DNA of 64,000 bases from assembly GCF_041734735.1 (NCBI RefSeq), contig NC_134899.1, positions 9,607,611-9,671,610 on the forward strand. Reading direction: 5' to 3'. This document shows positions 23,001 through 37,714 of this stretch, one piece after another. The number at the start of each line of letters is the position of its first letter. The stretch's first letter is position 1. Made by a program: the position numbers and the translations under genes. The notes under the pieces are model-generated. The model had not been told where the DNA came from. It did not search any database and saw only the letters and a program-made list of their open reading frames with translations. This stretch comes from Babylonia areolata (Eukaryota; Mollusca; Gastropoda; Neogastropoda; Buccinidae).

Positions 23001-26000
23001 AAAAATCTCCACCCTTTACCCACCAGGCGCCGTCACCGTGATTCGAACCCGGGACCCTCAGAATGACAGTCCAACACTTTAACCACTCGGCTATTGCGCC
23101 TGTTGTTAACCCACCAATAACTGTGACCAAGGTTCAAACCCAGGACCCTAAGAAGTCCAATGCTTTAAGTCCAAGTTGACAGTAAACGCTGAGCAGCCCT
23201 GGCTTGAAGATGTATTCCTTGCAATTTAAGATGCTGAATTCGTTTTGTTGTTTCACATTCAGTTAGCTCAAAGCCTCATTTAAACCTGGTTCAATACCAA
23301 ACGAAGATTGAATAAACTTGATGTCCCGAAAGTCTGGAATCATAGTAAAAATGAACGTTCATGACTAGTATTTTGACAGAACATAGTCCAAAATGACTCC
23401 AATTCTTTTACTTTTTTTTTAACACATTCAGTAGATACTGCCATTCCTTTGATACATTCCTCCACAGTCAGAAATATCTTCATTACCTTGAAAAGAAAAT
23501 GAAATGAAAATCACTACCATTCCAGACTTTTGGGACACCATAAAGTTTAACTCACAGAGAGGGCGCGGTGATACCATGGCTGAGGGAGGTAACTCCAACA
23601 CTGTGGTGGTTGGAGATGAGGGTTGTCCTTCATGTGGAAACTGAAGCAAAGACAGCTGAGGGGGGGGAAGGGGGGGGGAAGATGATTGTAATGAGTTTTG
23701 TAAGAGCATTGTGCATAACAATTAACATTTACATGTGAGATCAGTATTATAATGAAACATTCACATTGATACTACAATTCTAGATAAATAGCTGTACACA
23801 ATCATGTTAAGGCATTGTAAATGTCCACATTACCCAATAATGTCTCATTCTTGGATGACATGAGCAAACTGAATCTGAAGTGGTATGGGCTTCTAATATT
23901 TAGGCTGAGTATATTTCATCCTTTGGTCATAAAGACCAGAACAACGAAACATAAAATAAATTTCATCTTCCAAACAATTTTGATGTATTTTCTTAGGTTT
24001 AATGAAGCAAAAAGTTGCTGATCATGTCAACATGGCTGCAAGGAAGTAACTGAGCTGAAGAGGTGGTCAGAATTTGGTTTGATCTGCAGCGCAACGGAAA
24101 TGATAGCGAATGCAGAAATGTCATAGAAAATGAAAGTAATGTTATTACCGTTGGTCAACTGAGGTGATTCAGGTTATCCTCATGAGGATTATAAACTATC
24201 AAGTACATCAACAAGGGCATGGTCGTGTTAGAAGTGGGTAAAGCAAAAACAGGAAATTTTCTTACCCCTGCCGGAGTCTGCACTAGTTGGGTCACTGTTA
24301 AGTATGTGTAATTAAACCATCATTCTAACTTATAGTTTTCGTTTCAGTGTTTTGTTTCCTGTGAACACCCCCCCCCCACACACACACACACACACCCACC
24401 CCCCTCCTCCACACACACACACACACACCCAGCCCCCTCAAATGAAAAGTTCAAGCTGAAATATTGTGCAGAGTGTGTTGTAATATTGTATCCGATGGTG
24501 TTTGTGGCTGCATGAGGGTTATCTCATCCTGCCAAAATTCAACATGTGTTAATTATATTCTCAATTCATTTTCCTTCAATACACAATACACTCTTATATA
24601 CGCTTGGTGATTAGATGAATTTTTGTGATTTTTGTGTGTGAGGTTTGTGATTCTTTGGCAAAAATAACAAACACTTCTGGGAGTCACAGAGTTAAAAGAT
24701 ATATATGTATATTAACGATAAAGAAACACTGTAAAAAAAAAAAATTCTTGTAAATTTTTAAGCAGAAGTCCACCACCAAAGTGTGGAGAACCAGCATGCC
24801 TGGTGAAACACGAAGACAGGATAAAACGGTACTCACATCCTCTGCCTCCTCAGGGAAAATGGACTTGTCTGTGACGAAGATGCCTCTGGATATGTGTCTG
24901 AAACAGGGGGGAGAGTTTCAGAATTTGTTGGTTGTGTTTTTAACCCCTTCACTGCTAGTACGTTTTGCTATAGCCTATGCCGAGAAAATTTTCAGAAAAA
25001 CAAGAAAAACAAGCCAATGATTTTAATTTGCTTATATCCAACATTTTGTTTTTAATACTCACATGTTCAAATAATGAGTCAATCTGACAGAAAAATTCTA
25101 TAAAATGCTTTAATAAGGAAATTGGGACTGTCATTCCATCATGTAGGTGCTACAATATCAAGCAGGTTATCAACCAGTCTTTCTGTAATGCGGGACTTGA
25201 AACATAGAACGCTTTAACATGACGTACAGCGCACGTCAATACAGCATTGGTGAGTGACATTTCATGATGTATGCTGCACGTCAACAGCTCAGTCAAGAGG
25301 TTAATTATATACTATTTATGACTGTGCTATGACTTGTGTGTGTGCATGTGCTTGTGTGTGTTCTGTGTGTGTGTGTGTATGAGGGGGGGAATGAATAATT
25401 TTTATTAATTTTAGTGTCTTGTTTTTTATTGTTTCTTTTTTGATATTTATGTGTGTGTTCTATTTGTAAACGCCTATGGCTTATTTTCAAGATTAGACGT
25501 AAATGCTCATATTGATAATAATTACGGCTGTGCCTGATTTCTGTGGATCACTGGAATATCAAAAGAATCACAGGCACATTTGTTGTACAATAATGATAAT
25601 AATAGTTTGTAAGAGAGAGAGAAGGAACTCAAATGAGGTTAAAAAGAATCAAGGACAGATCTGTCATACAAAAATGATGAAAATAATAATAATAGTTTGT
25701 GGGGGAGAGCAAAGGAACTCGTGTGGTTTTAAGTATTATATTTCTTTTCGTTTCGAGCATGCTATTACTTTTTACAAGTTTATGTATGTAAAATGTTATT
25801 TTGATGATGTACTGTCTTTGCTATGCTGTAGCTCACAAGTCAATTTTCCTAGTATTTTCATGAGGACATTAAAATGATTTGATTGACCGACTGACTGACT
25901 GACTGACTGATGGACTGATTGATTGATTGATAATGATAATCTTTCTGACACAGGCAAGTATTCTGAATGCCTTTATGGATTGACATAAAAAACAAGATAC

Positions 26001-27616
26001 AGATATTTACTTATATGTGCTGATTCATAGCAGCAACAAGCTAACATGGCTGCACATGCAGTTTCATCCAACACCTCTACACACACACACATACACAATC
26101 ATGCATACATACACACACACACTGTTACTCACACATACACACATGCACATTCATGCCTATCATGGTCATTAAACCCACCTGCTTTCAGGAATATGGTAGT
26201 ATTCTTTCCGCAGATAACTAGGATCGGCAATCAGGTACCTGGGTAACACAGAAATGCATGCATTATTTCATTCCAGAAATATGTGTGTGTGTATGTGTGT
26301 GTGTGTGAGTGTGTGTGTGTGCGTGAGCGTGTGCATGTGTATATGTGTGTGTGTGTGTGTGTTCATGTGGAGGGGGAGGAGGGGTGCACGTGTGTGTGTG
26401 TGTGTGTGTGTGTGACATTCTTTTTTTTTGCATCATTAGACAAAAAACAAATTTGTGAAGTTCTTCAACATGGTACCTACTTGCAAGTGATTCTCTGCCC
26501 TGCAGTCGTAATGATACCAGTACACCTGTAAATGAAGATTGAAACCAAGATTAGAATAAGAAGAAGGAGAAAAAGAAAAAGAAAAGGAGAAGAAGGATAA
26601 GAATAAGAAAAAGTAGTAACAGCAGTAGTAGCAGTAGAGTAGTAGAATTTGTATCTGCAGTATAGATACTAAAATGAAAACTTAAAGCATAGCCCTGTAC
26701 AAACATCCATCTTAACACTCAAACACTAATCAATCTATATATACGCACACATAAAACATCACACACAGCGCAACACATGACATACATATCATTCATCACA
26801 ATACCTACATAATGCACATCTCATATCACACGACCTAACACCAATATCACAATACTTAAAAATCATACCAAAAATATTTAAAACCAATTCCAACACTAAA
26901 AACCAATCACTAACATAATGATGACAAATTACCACAAACAATTTCAAACAAAACAGACACCTGTTTTTTTAAACTAATAGCACACCTAAGTTCACATCGG
27001 ATATTTCTGACATTTTTTCCCCTTAAAACTTCATGGGGTTTTTTGGTCCCAATAAAGACTTATGACCAAAAATTTAACTTCCAGATTAGGAAGTAGACTT
27101 ACAACCATACTGCACTGAAATACCTTTGTGACTTACTCCTGATCTATACTCCTTTATGCTCTTTATGCTCACCAGCTGATTCCAGAGTGCCAACAAATCC
27201 TCCACGAAACAAAAAGCAATCCCAAGAGCAATTAACGCTCTTTCTCCTATCTTTGACCAGTAGTATGTAACAAACTGCCCTTTATTATGCATTTTTCTAC
27301 AGAATTTTACCAGGGACAACCTTTCTTTCTTATTGCTTGTGGTTCGTTTAAATGCATTAAATGCATGCTGCTCCTATAACCTTGGTTTGCTACCTCATCC
27401 AAAAGACTAGCACCCAGACCGCCACTCACTGCCTAGTCGGGAGCATTACCGCTAGGACAAAGCTCATGCAAGCATCATGAATACATGCACGCATGCACGC
27501 ACACACACACACACATACACACACACACTACACACACAGACTCCACACATGCATACACATGCTCCACACATTAACATACATACTCACACATGAAACATAT
27601 ATACATATACACACAT

Positions 27617-27649
<33 letters not shown>

Positions 27650-28140
27650 ACACACACACACACATGCACACACACTCCACACATACATATACGCACTCAC
27701 ACATTAACAAACATATACACACATCAAAACACACACACACACACACACACATGAACACCCATACACAGCACATGAAAGCACACACACACACACACACACA
27801 CACAGGGAACAATCTTCACATGTCCCAATTTCTCACTTGTTCTCGGCGTCCACCAGCAGATGCGAGGCAGACATGGTCAGCACATAGATACCACCAAACA
27901 CTGCCGACAACCTGCCCACACAAAACACAAAACACCACCACCTCTTTGTTCACCACAGCTGTGAGGCCACCGTACACGCCTCTCCGAAAAAACACAGGAA
28001 ATGGCCACCCTATCTGTGTTATAAGGATCCACATCTATGGGGTTTTGTTGTTTTTTTCTGTGCATTTTTGTGCGTCTGTTTGATCGGGCGTGGGCATGTG
28101 GGTGCATGTGTGTGTATATGGTGTGTTGTGTGTGCATGTA

Positions 28141-28177
<37 letters not shown>

Positions 28178-28179
28178 GT

Positions 28180-28217
<38 letters not shown>

Positions 28218-31200
28218 GATCTCTTTGTGCATGTTCTTCATCCTATGTGTTTGAGTGACAAATTATTGCAAAGTGCTTTGAGAGGTTTCAAAGTGCTATA
28301 TAAACATCATCGTTGTCGTCGTCGTTGTCACTGTCATTGTCATCATCATCATCATAATAATAATAATAAAATTCATGATGAAGATAAGGATGATGATGAT
28401 GATTATTATCAATGTTTCATTACCATCTTTATGCATTAAAAGCACAATGCATCAAATGGGGGAAGAAAAAAAAAAAACAAACAAAAAACTCACCGACAAA
28501 ATGCCTGAGGCAGCTCCCCACTGCCGTAAAGTGGAAACAAGAAAGCTGTGTTGCCGTAGCGACCGAGGGAGCGCAGAAATTTCTGGATCCCTTCCAGACC
28601 CTGGGGCAGAGGAAAGTCAGACCTTCACACCTCAAATAACAATGATAACAATAACAACACTAACAACAATCTGAATAATAATACTAACAACAATAACAAC
28701 AACAACAATAGAATAAAAAGCATCCACACTGCACTTAATCTTGTGCAGACACAAATCAAAGTCCTTTCACAGCAGCAACAGCAACAGCAACAACAATAAT
28801 AATAAAATAAATATATATATAGCACTGAATCTTGTGCAGACAAATTAAAGTGCTTTCACAGCAGCAGCAAAAAAAAAAAAAAAAAAAAAGTATCTATATA
28901 GCACTGAATCTTGTGCAGACAAATCAAAGTGCTTTCACAGCAGCAGCAACAAGAAGATGAAGATGAAGATGAAGAAGAAGAAGAGGAAGAATAGGTATCT
29001 ATGTAGCACTGAATCTTGTGCAGAGACAAATCAAAGCACTCGCACACCAGTCACGCGCACGCACACATGACAGCCTGTTCTGAACACATGTTAGTTCTTA
29101 ACACATGTTGTATCAACATGAACCATCCCGTCATGTATGTCATTACTTACACATGCCGAAGCTGTGCGGTTTAAGTGGACTTTCCATATGAAAGTCGAAT
29201 CCCTGTCAAGGCACCCCGGTTAAGGGTTAAGGGTGGAGATTTTTCCCAGTCTCCCAGGTCAATTCATGTTTAGGCCTGCTAATGCCTGAACCAGCTTCTT
29301 GTATGTTTAACCGTATGTACACAGAGAAACTCAAATATGCACGTTTAAGTTCAAGATCCCACAACCCGTATCAGTGTCCGATGGTTATGAAAACACACGC
29401 ACCCAGCATTCAAACCTTTCAAAAATACAAAAACAGAGTATGGCTGCCTAACCACAGGGTTAAAACCGTCATGTTTTACTATTTAACTCACTCAGTACGG
29501 CCAGTCCTCTCTTCGCCTCTACACAGACCCATCGGATGTCCAGTGGGTGTCTTAATGACCCAACCTTTAGCTTCCGTCATAAGAATTGTGGTATTCTTTG
29601 TCAACATTCACCTCTTCAGTATAAGAGCCTTCCGCTTGCAATATTTTGATGATGGTAATTGGGGTGAAACGCTGTTAACGTCGTCTCTTTCGCCGTTCGT
29701 ATGGAGAGAGTTAAGCACAAATATTATAGCATCTATTCAATGCCCAATACAAATTAAATCATGCTGGTTTTAGCCCAGCTACTATTTAAACACAAACATC
29801 ATAGCATCTACTCAATGCCCAATGCAAATTAAACCATGTTAGTTTTAGCCCATCTACTATTTAAGCACAAACATTACAGCATCTATTCAATGCCCAATTC
29901 CAATCAGATCAGGTTGGTTTTAGCCCAGCTACTATCTAAGCAAAAATATCATAGCATCTATTCAATGCCTAATACGAATCAAATCATGTTGGTTTTAGCT
30001 CAGCTACTTACTATTCAAGCACAAATATTCAGGCATCTATTCAATGCCCAATACAAATTTAATCATGCTGGATTAAGCCCAGCTACTATTTAAGCACAAA
30101 TACTATAGCACCTATTCAATGCCCAATACAAATTAAATCATGCTGATTTTAGCCCAGCTATCTATCTAAGCACAAATATTATAGCGTCTGCTAAATGCCC
30201 AATACAAATCAAATAACGCTGGTTTTAGCCAAGCTACTATTTAAGAACAAATATTACAGCGTCTGTCAAATGCCCAATACAAATCAAATAACGCTGGTTT
30301 TAGCCCAGATACTATATAAGCACAAATATTATAGCATATGTTCAATGCCCAACACAAATCAAATCACGTTGGTTTTAGCCCAGCAGACCACATCGGGACC
30401 ATTTCAGGGCAGCCCGATGCTAACATTCCCCTGAGCATGTGCAGACGAACACTGCGGTACCTGCTCTGTGGGAGTGCTCTCTGTTGCCATGGCAATGGAA
30501 TGCAGAATGAAATGTTGGATCTTGGGGGAAAGCTTCTTGGATGCCAGGAAATCCACAAACGGTTTGCCTGTGAAGTCTGCGCACACACACACACACACAA
30601 CCCATGCATGTGGATGCATACATGTGCACACACATACACATAAACATGTACACACACACACACAACACACACACACACACAGAAAATCACAACTGTGAAC
30701 ACAAGAATTTTACATCAGCAGCAATCAAACACAGCAAAGATACACACACAAAAAAAGAAAAAATACAACAAACAAACAAACAAACAAAAACAATAGCAAT
30801 TAAACACAGCAGAAATACACACACAAAACACCAAAGTTAATATGACACAGCCACCATGTATGCACATTGTTATATCAAGTTTTCAAAACACAGACCTGTG
30901 ACATGAAAAAAGAATATGCTTTTACATCAGACAGAATCAAAACTGTAGAAAAAAGAAAAAAAACAACTACTGTTTAATGAAATAAAACTGTTTACTTCAG
31001 TTTGCAACAAAAATTACTGCAAGAAAATAGCATAGGAAATAACTGGAGGAGAAAAATGGTCACTGTTTTTGAAACAACAATCCTTTTTTTTCTTCTTTTT
31101 TTCTCCTTATTTTACAAATGATTATCGCTGTTTTTGAAACAACAATCATCTTTTTCCTTTATTTTGCAAATGATTATGACTGTTTTAAAACCCCTTGTCT

Positions 31201-33711
31201 GCTAAACTTTGGTGAAGTGAAAACAGTGTGGCATGTGTGAAGTTACCACTTTTGTGTGTCTTCATCAACTTGATCTTCCTGAACAAAAGTAACTCAGTCC
31301 CAATAGGAAGAAGTCCACATACAGAATGGTGACTGACATCCTGACCTGTAAGCTCTGTCTTATCTTAGTGAGGTGACAGCCCTTCACTGACCGCCTGACC
31401 TGTAAGCTGTCTTACCTCATTGAGGTGACAGCCCTTCACTGACATCCTGACCTGTAAGCTCTGTCTTAGTGAGGTGACAGCCCTTCGCTGACATCCTGAC
31501 CTGTAAGCTCTGTCTTATCTCACTGAGGTGACAGCCCTGACATCCTGACCTGTAAGCTCTGTCTTATCTCAGTGAGGTGACAGCCCTTCACTGACATCCT
31601 GACCTGTAAGCTCTGTCTTATCTCAGTGAGGTGACAGCCCTTCACTGACATCCTGACCTGCAAGCTCTGTCTTATCTCACTGAGGTGAGAGCCCTTCATT
31701 GACATCATGACCTGTAAGCTCTGTCTTATCTCACTGAGGTGACAGCCCTTCACTAACATCCTGACCTGTAAGCTCTGTCATATCATAGTGAGGTGACAGC
31801 CCTTCACTGACATCCTGACCTGGAAACTCCATCTTATCTCAGTGAGGTGACAGCCCTTCACTGACATCCTGACCTGTAAGCTCCGTCTTATCTCAGTGAG
31901 GAAAATCAGCTGCTGTTGGAAAAAATCTGGTCGGAGATGGTGAAAGGGTGAACTGACCTTTGTACTCCTGGGGCTGTTGGTCGTATTCAGCGGCAAAGGT
32001 CAGGAACTTCATCAACAGTCGCTTCTCCAGCAGCGAGAGGGCTTTGCTGCTGAACACGTCCGCCCGCGAGCAGGGCACCTGTCAGAGGAAGCACACACAC
32101 ACATAGATACAAACACACACACACACACAGGTAAACACACACACACACACAGAAGTGCAAGCACATGCACACACATGTGCATATGCACACCACAAACTAG
32201 CATCTTGATTTCATATGTCATACCTGTCTCACATCCCAAACGTTCAGAACAACTCTGAATAAGACTCTTGCTTCCACATGTGGATAAGCTATTTCCTCTG
32301 CAAGAATGTCTATATCTACTTCTTTTCCTGCCTCTATTGTGACTGGTGATGCCACAGTTCAGTTTTCTAAATCAGCAAGGAACCTTGGAGTCATCTTGAC
32401 TCAAACCTCAGCATGTATGCCCAGGTGGTAAATCTGATACGCATTGTCAATAGTGAACTTTGTCGCATCAACTCTATCTGTCAGTACCTTTCTGCTGAAA
32501 CTACTAAAACTCTTATTTCTGCTTTTGTGCTGTCACGAATCGACTACTGTAATCTCTTCTCATAGGCTGTCCACATAATATTCTTCAGCGAATTCAAAAT
32601 CTTCAAAACAATGCTGTCCGTCTGACTCTCAGAATCCCACGTACTGATCACATTTCTCCTCACCTTCGCACTCTACATTGGCTCCCCATTGAAGAAAGAA
32701 TTAAATACAAAGTTGCATGTCTCTGCTATTCTGCTTTCCACTCCACAGGACCTATGTATCTTTCTGAGCTTATCAGTGTTTACACTCCCACAAAAATATC
32801 CGCTCTTCCTCTGATTGTTACCTTTTGAAACTTCCTCGTGTCAATACAAGAACCAATGGTGAGCGTTCATTCTTCTTTGCTGCTTCCCACATCTAGTTTG
32901 CTGCCAGTTCATCTTGGGCCATCTCCTCTCTCTCTTCAACATGGAGGAGTGTACTTTTTTTTTTCCACTGTAGCATGGAAGTCTCTATTAGTAATTAGTT
33001 ACAGTTTCATTTGTTACTGGAAAAATGATTCCTCAGGCTGAGACACTAGGATTTCCACTGTGCAACTATCTTCCCCACTTTAAAATCTGCCTGCACAGGT
33101 CTGTTAATGTGATTTATCACATGACTTCCGTGTCCCCCACTGCTCCATTCTCTGCGTCTCCAGATTAGGATCACAGAGCCAACGTCCAGTTCATTGATGA
33201 ACTGCAGAAACAGATGAGTCTTCAGACCTGAAGGACAGCCACTACAATTTTTTTCAAGGAAATTTTCGAGTGGTCATACAGGAATTCATTCACAAAATTT
33301 AAATTGAAGAATTTATAACTTTTTTAGAATACCAAACCCAAAATTTTAAATCATCAGGAACTGGAACAATGCACATTAATTTTTTTAGAGCAATCTCTGT
33401 GTTCCTTGTGTGCAGCTCTGATAAGAACTGCCATTTTGGTGGTAAGATCAGGTTTTCTGAAATATCTACTGTACTCTTAATAAGTTAATTTCATTATTGT
33501 ACTCTAACATTTCATGACTGTGCTCTGTCACTGACAGAAATAACATAAGATTTACGGTTTTTGCATCAGTAATAAATGAAAGCCAATTTTTTACTGATGA
33601 TTGTAGAGATTTAGCTAAAGTATTCATTTTCAAATTTGAATGGCATCTTTTAAAAACATAATAAATGACACTTTCTAAAACCTCTAGGAACCCTGTGTAA
33701 TAATAACAATG

Positions 33712-33744
<33 letters not shown>

Positions 33745-33836
33745 GATACTAATATAGCACAATATCCAGAAATCTGTTCTTGGTGCTTTATAAAACACTT
33801 TTGCTTACATTTATAACATGTTACATCAATGTCATC

Positions 33837-33871
<35 letters not shown>

Positions 33872-36800
33872 CACACACACAATGCATACATGCATTTAAA
33901 CCATATATTTGTATTTGTATTTCTATTTCTTTTTGTTACAACAGATTTCTCTGTGTGAAATTCAGGCTGCTCTCCCCAGGGAGATAAATGTACATAACAG
34001 CTACCCTCCACACATACGCACACATACGCACACACAAACACACACAAGCACAAACAAATGCACACACACACACACACACAAATGATCAAACATATGAACA
34101 CACACAAATACACATTCATACACATGCATGTGTACCAAGTACTGCATGTGTTTTCATGACAAGATGAAGGACGTGCTTCACTGACCTTCTCCAGCGTGTT
34201 GTCGCGCATGGTCAAGACACGGCTGACGGTGCGGAACTCACAGTACTTGGCAACGTCCGACACAATCAGCAGCTCCACCATGGAACCGCTGCAGTACAGC
34301 AACTGTAATGGGACACATTAACTCCCTTAGTACTGCCAGTCAGCTCCCCTGACTTTCCCCACAAATGACCCGTTTGTGTGGGTAAGAAATAAAATCACCA
34401 AAAAAACAAATGTTAGAATTCATTAACTGAAAACTTCTAAAACTGATCAGTAACATAATGAGTTGGTTGGGGACAAAATATCAAACTTCCTCCCTTCCTA
34501 TGCTATCATACAGTGAGATGATGAAAGTATCCATATTTCTTGTTCGAAATGTGCACACACTGATGACAAATCCAGGAAAAAACACAGAGTTTGAAACAGA
34601 CTAAATTCAGAATATTATATAGTCATGATAGAGCCCCTTCATCTAAATCTGTTGTCTGCCTTGTGAATGAGAAGAAACTGGCTCAGACGCCGTTGCTGAC
34701 ACGCACTGTTCACGTGAACCAGTCACCGCGAAAATAACTCTCCTGCTCGCAAGCACAGCAACACACTCTGCATTTATTGGGTGCAGTGGAGAATGGGAAG
34801 TTCAGTTCAGATATTCTTAATTCATAACATCATAATGTAAATTAGGTGCCACTCCAAAAAACAAAAAAATATCAAACGCCCTAATCAGGCTCCTTCATCT
34901 TAAATGGTTGCAAACAGTATGGCCTCGATCTGGGCCCTTCGTCCGGAGTGAGTTAACCACTTGTCTGCTGCTAACCAGGATGCTCTTCAGTATGGGGATG
35001 TCACCTCACTGAGATAAGACTTAGATTACAGGTCACCCCCGAAAATGGAGTATGGCTGCCTACATGGCAGGATAAAAACGGTCATAAACGTTAAAGCCCA
35101 CTCGTATACATACGAGTGAATGCGGGAGCTGCAGCCCACAAACGAAGAAGATTACAGGTCAAGATGTCAAGTTACTTTTCTTCATTTGGACTTCATCCTC
35201 TTGGGTTTTATTACTTTCGCTCAGCAGAATCAAAGACACCACTGAGAAGTATACAAAAAGGGGTGACTGCTTTTAAACTCGTTCCACACTGATCTTATTT
35301 CACCAAGGTTCCGCAGTCAGGGGTTATTACCAAGTTTTAATTTTAATTTCATATGTTATTTATATGTTTCTGTGATTCTTTTGTGAGAAAACTGTTTTCA
35401 AACTCAGTGCATCATCAAGTCATATAAAAAACAAAAACAGAATTCAGTATTTTTGTAATACTGATTAAAAACAGCATGATAATACATATTCTAAAAACCA
35501 TTTTACAAAATACATTTTTGTAGTATGCCTGTGTATTTATCTGTTGTTGTTTTGTTTGTTTTTTTTCTCTTCACGAAATGGTGTATATTTACTGCAAAGC
35601 ATGAAACCATTACTATGCCAGTTATTCTTTTATCAAAACCACATTTCTCAAGTTCAGTCACCGTTATTCAAAATTAATACTGGTCACACATTTCACAAAA
35701 AAACTGAAACACTTGATAGAAATACAAAAAAATCATGTCACCCAAATAAAAAAATTAAAAAACCCACTCAAATGATCCAGCATGCTGCATACCTTTGGAG
35801 CAAGATCAAAGCAGAACTTCCGCCACTCTTTCGCAACGTCATCCTCAAACCACTCCTGTCTTTCCTTTTCGCCGGCTTTCTCTGTGGACCCTTCCACTGT
35901 GCTCGTTTCTGAACTCATTTCACCCTGAGCACATCTTGATTCCTCTTCCTCCGAGGCGGAGTCGAACTGTCCTGGGACGACGGTGTTATTGGCCATTTCA
36001 TTGGCTGAACCACACAGCACTTGATCATCGTCACCACCAGCCTGGCTGTTGGCCTGTGGAACGCTGTTCTGCTCGGTGGTTTCTCTTTTATCAGCGTCAT
36101 CGGTTTTTGCACTGACCGCAGTTTCACGAGGACTGGCGTTTTCTGTGGTGGACGATGAATCGCTCAGGGCTGTGTTTGCTGCAGGGGATGGTGATGCTGA
36201 AGGTTCTGTGGTCTCCGTTGCCTTCTCTGGACGTTTTCTGAAATATTATAGCCACAAATGGATTGAGGAGGAGTAGAAGCAAATGACTGTGCCTACAAGA
36301 CTCATCTACTGTCTTTACACAGATCTATAGATACAAAAGTCCATTGCTCACCTGAGTCAACATGTGCAAAAACAAAATAATGATACGAATAATAAGAATA
36401 ATTGTAATAAAAATAATAATACAATAACAATTGTCATTATTTCTAAAAAAAACAACAACAACAAAACAACTAAAACTGAGTAAGTTAAGAAAGTATGTAA
36501 ATCAAAACATAATCATCCCTTGGCAGCCTTTGTCATGATAATATCACATACACAGATCTATACAACAGACTTGCAAGACAGAGGTGACTGACAGAAGCAC
36601 AAGATCTTTCCCATCACCTCTTCTCTTCCTGCCTCCATGGGCAGCAACTCCCATGCTCAGTTATACTGATCTATGAGAAAGGTTTTTATGTGTATGACTG
36701 GAAATTTTCTATCTAAAATTACGTTTAAATAACATACTTACCGTGACCCAACTAGTGCAGACTCCGGCAGGGGTCTGACATTCCTATCCTGTGCAAACTA

Positions 36801-37667
36801 CTATCCGCCTATGTGGAGAAAACGAAAGCAACTATGGCCGATAACCTCCCGGAAGTAGGTAACCTCCCCTTTGTCCCGCTAGCTAGCGCCCTCTTTTTCC
36901 GGCAGCCATCATGACTCCTGTTCCAGTGCTCTTCATACAGCTAAGTTTTTTAGTATTTTATGTGTATGACCTTTTTTTTTCTTTCTTTTTTTTTTATCCC
37001 ACCAGTATGGCAGCCATTCACCACTTTAAGTGTGCACTTGTTGGGTATGTTCATGTTTTCCATGATTCGCCAAACACTGACATGGAATACAGGACCTTTA
37101 ATGTGCACATTTTTATCTTCTGCATCTGAAATAAAGGGGATTAAGACACTGGGTCTGTTGACATGGGAGATCACCACCAGGCACTGATACTGGAACCGAA
37201 CCTAAGACTTTAAAAGTTCAATGCTCGAAGTTGTCTAACTACTAGGCTACAGCACCTGTTAATCTCTGATCACTTAAAAGGTTAACAATCATTTTCTTCA
37301 ATGTATCAAATTTCATTCTTAAATACAATGATAGGTAGACTGCTCATATTAAAATGTTGTGCAAACATAAGACATAAAGAGAGACAGGCAGATGGAGACA
37401 GAAACTGAGAGAGACAGGGACCAAGAGAGAAAGAGACAAAGACAGAGAGAGAGAGAGACACAGCACAAAAATGTTGAACCATTTGAGACTGTACTGTGAT
37501 AATAAACAAGACAAGCCTGCTTGGGGTTCTTGTATCCATTGCTGTTGGTGCTGTTCACTCATCCTTCTCCATGCTTGTTTTCACTTCTACATAACTGCTA
37601 AGTCAGATAGTTATACTAAAAAAATGTATAAAAAAAAAAAAAATAAATATATATATATATGTGTGTG

Positions 37668-37714
<47 letters not shown>

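Noticed and set aside
31520-31996. Repeat protein ([18 protein letters not shown])n on the minus strand
   Set aside because: It is a 54-bp transposon-derived satellite in an intron, open only because 54 is divisible by three.
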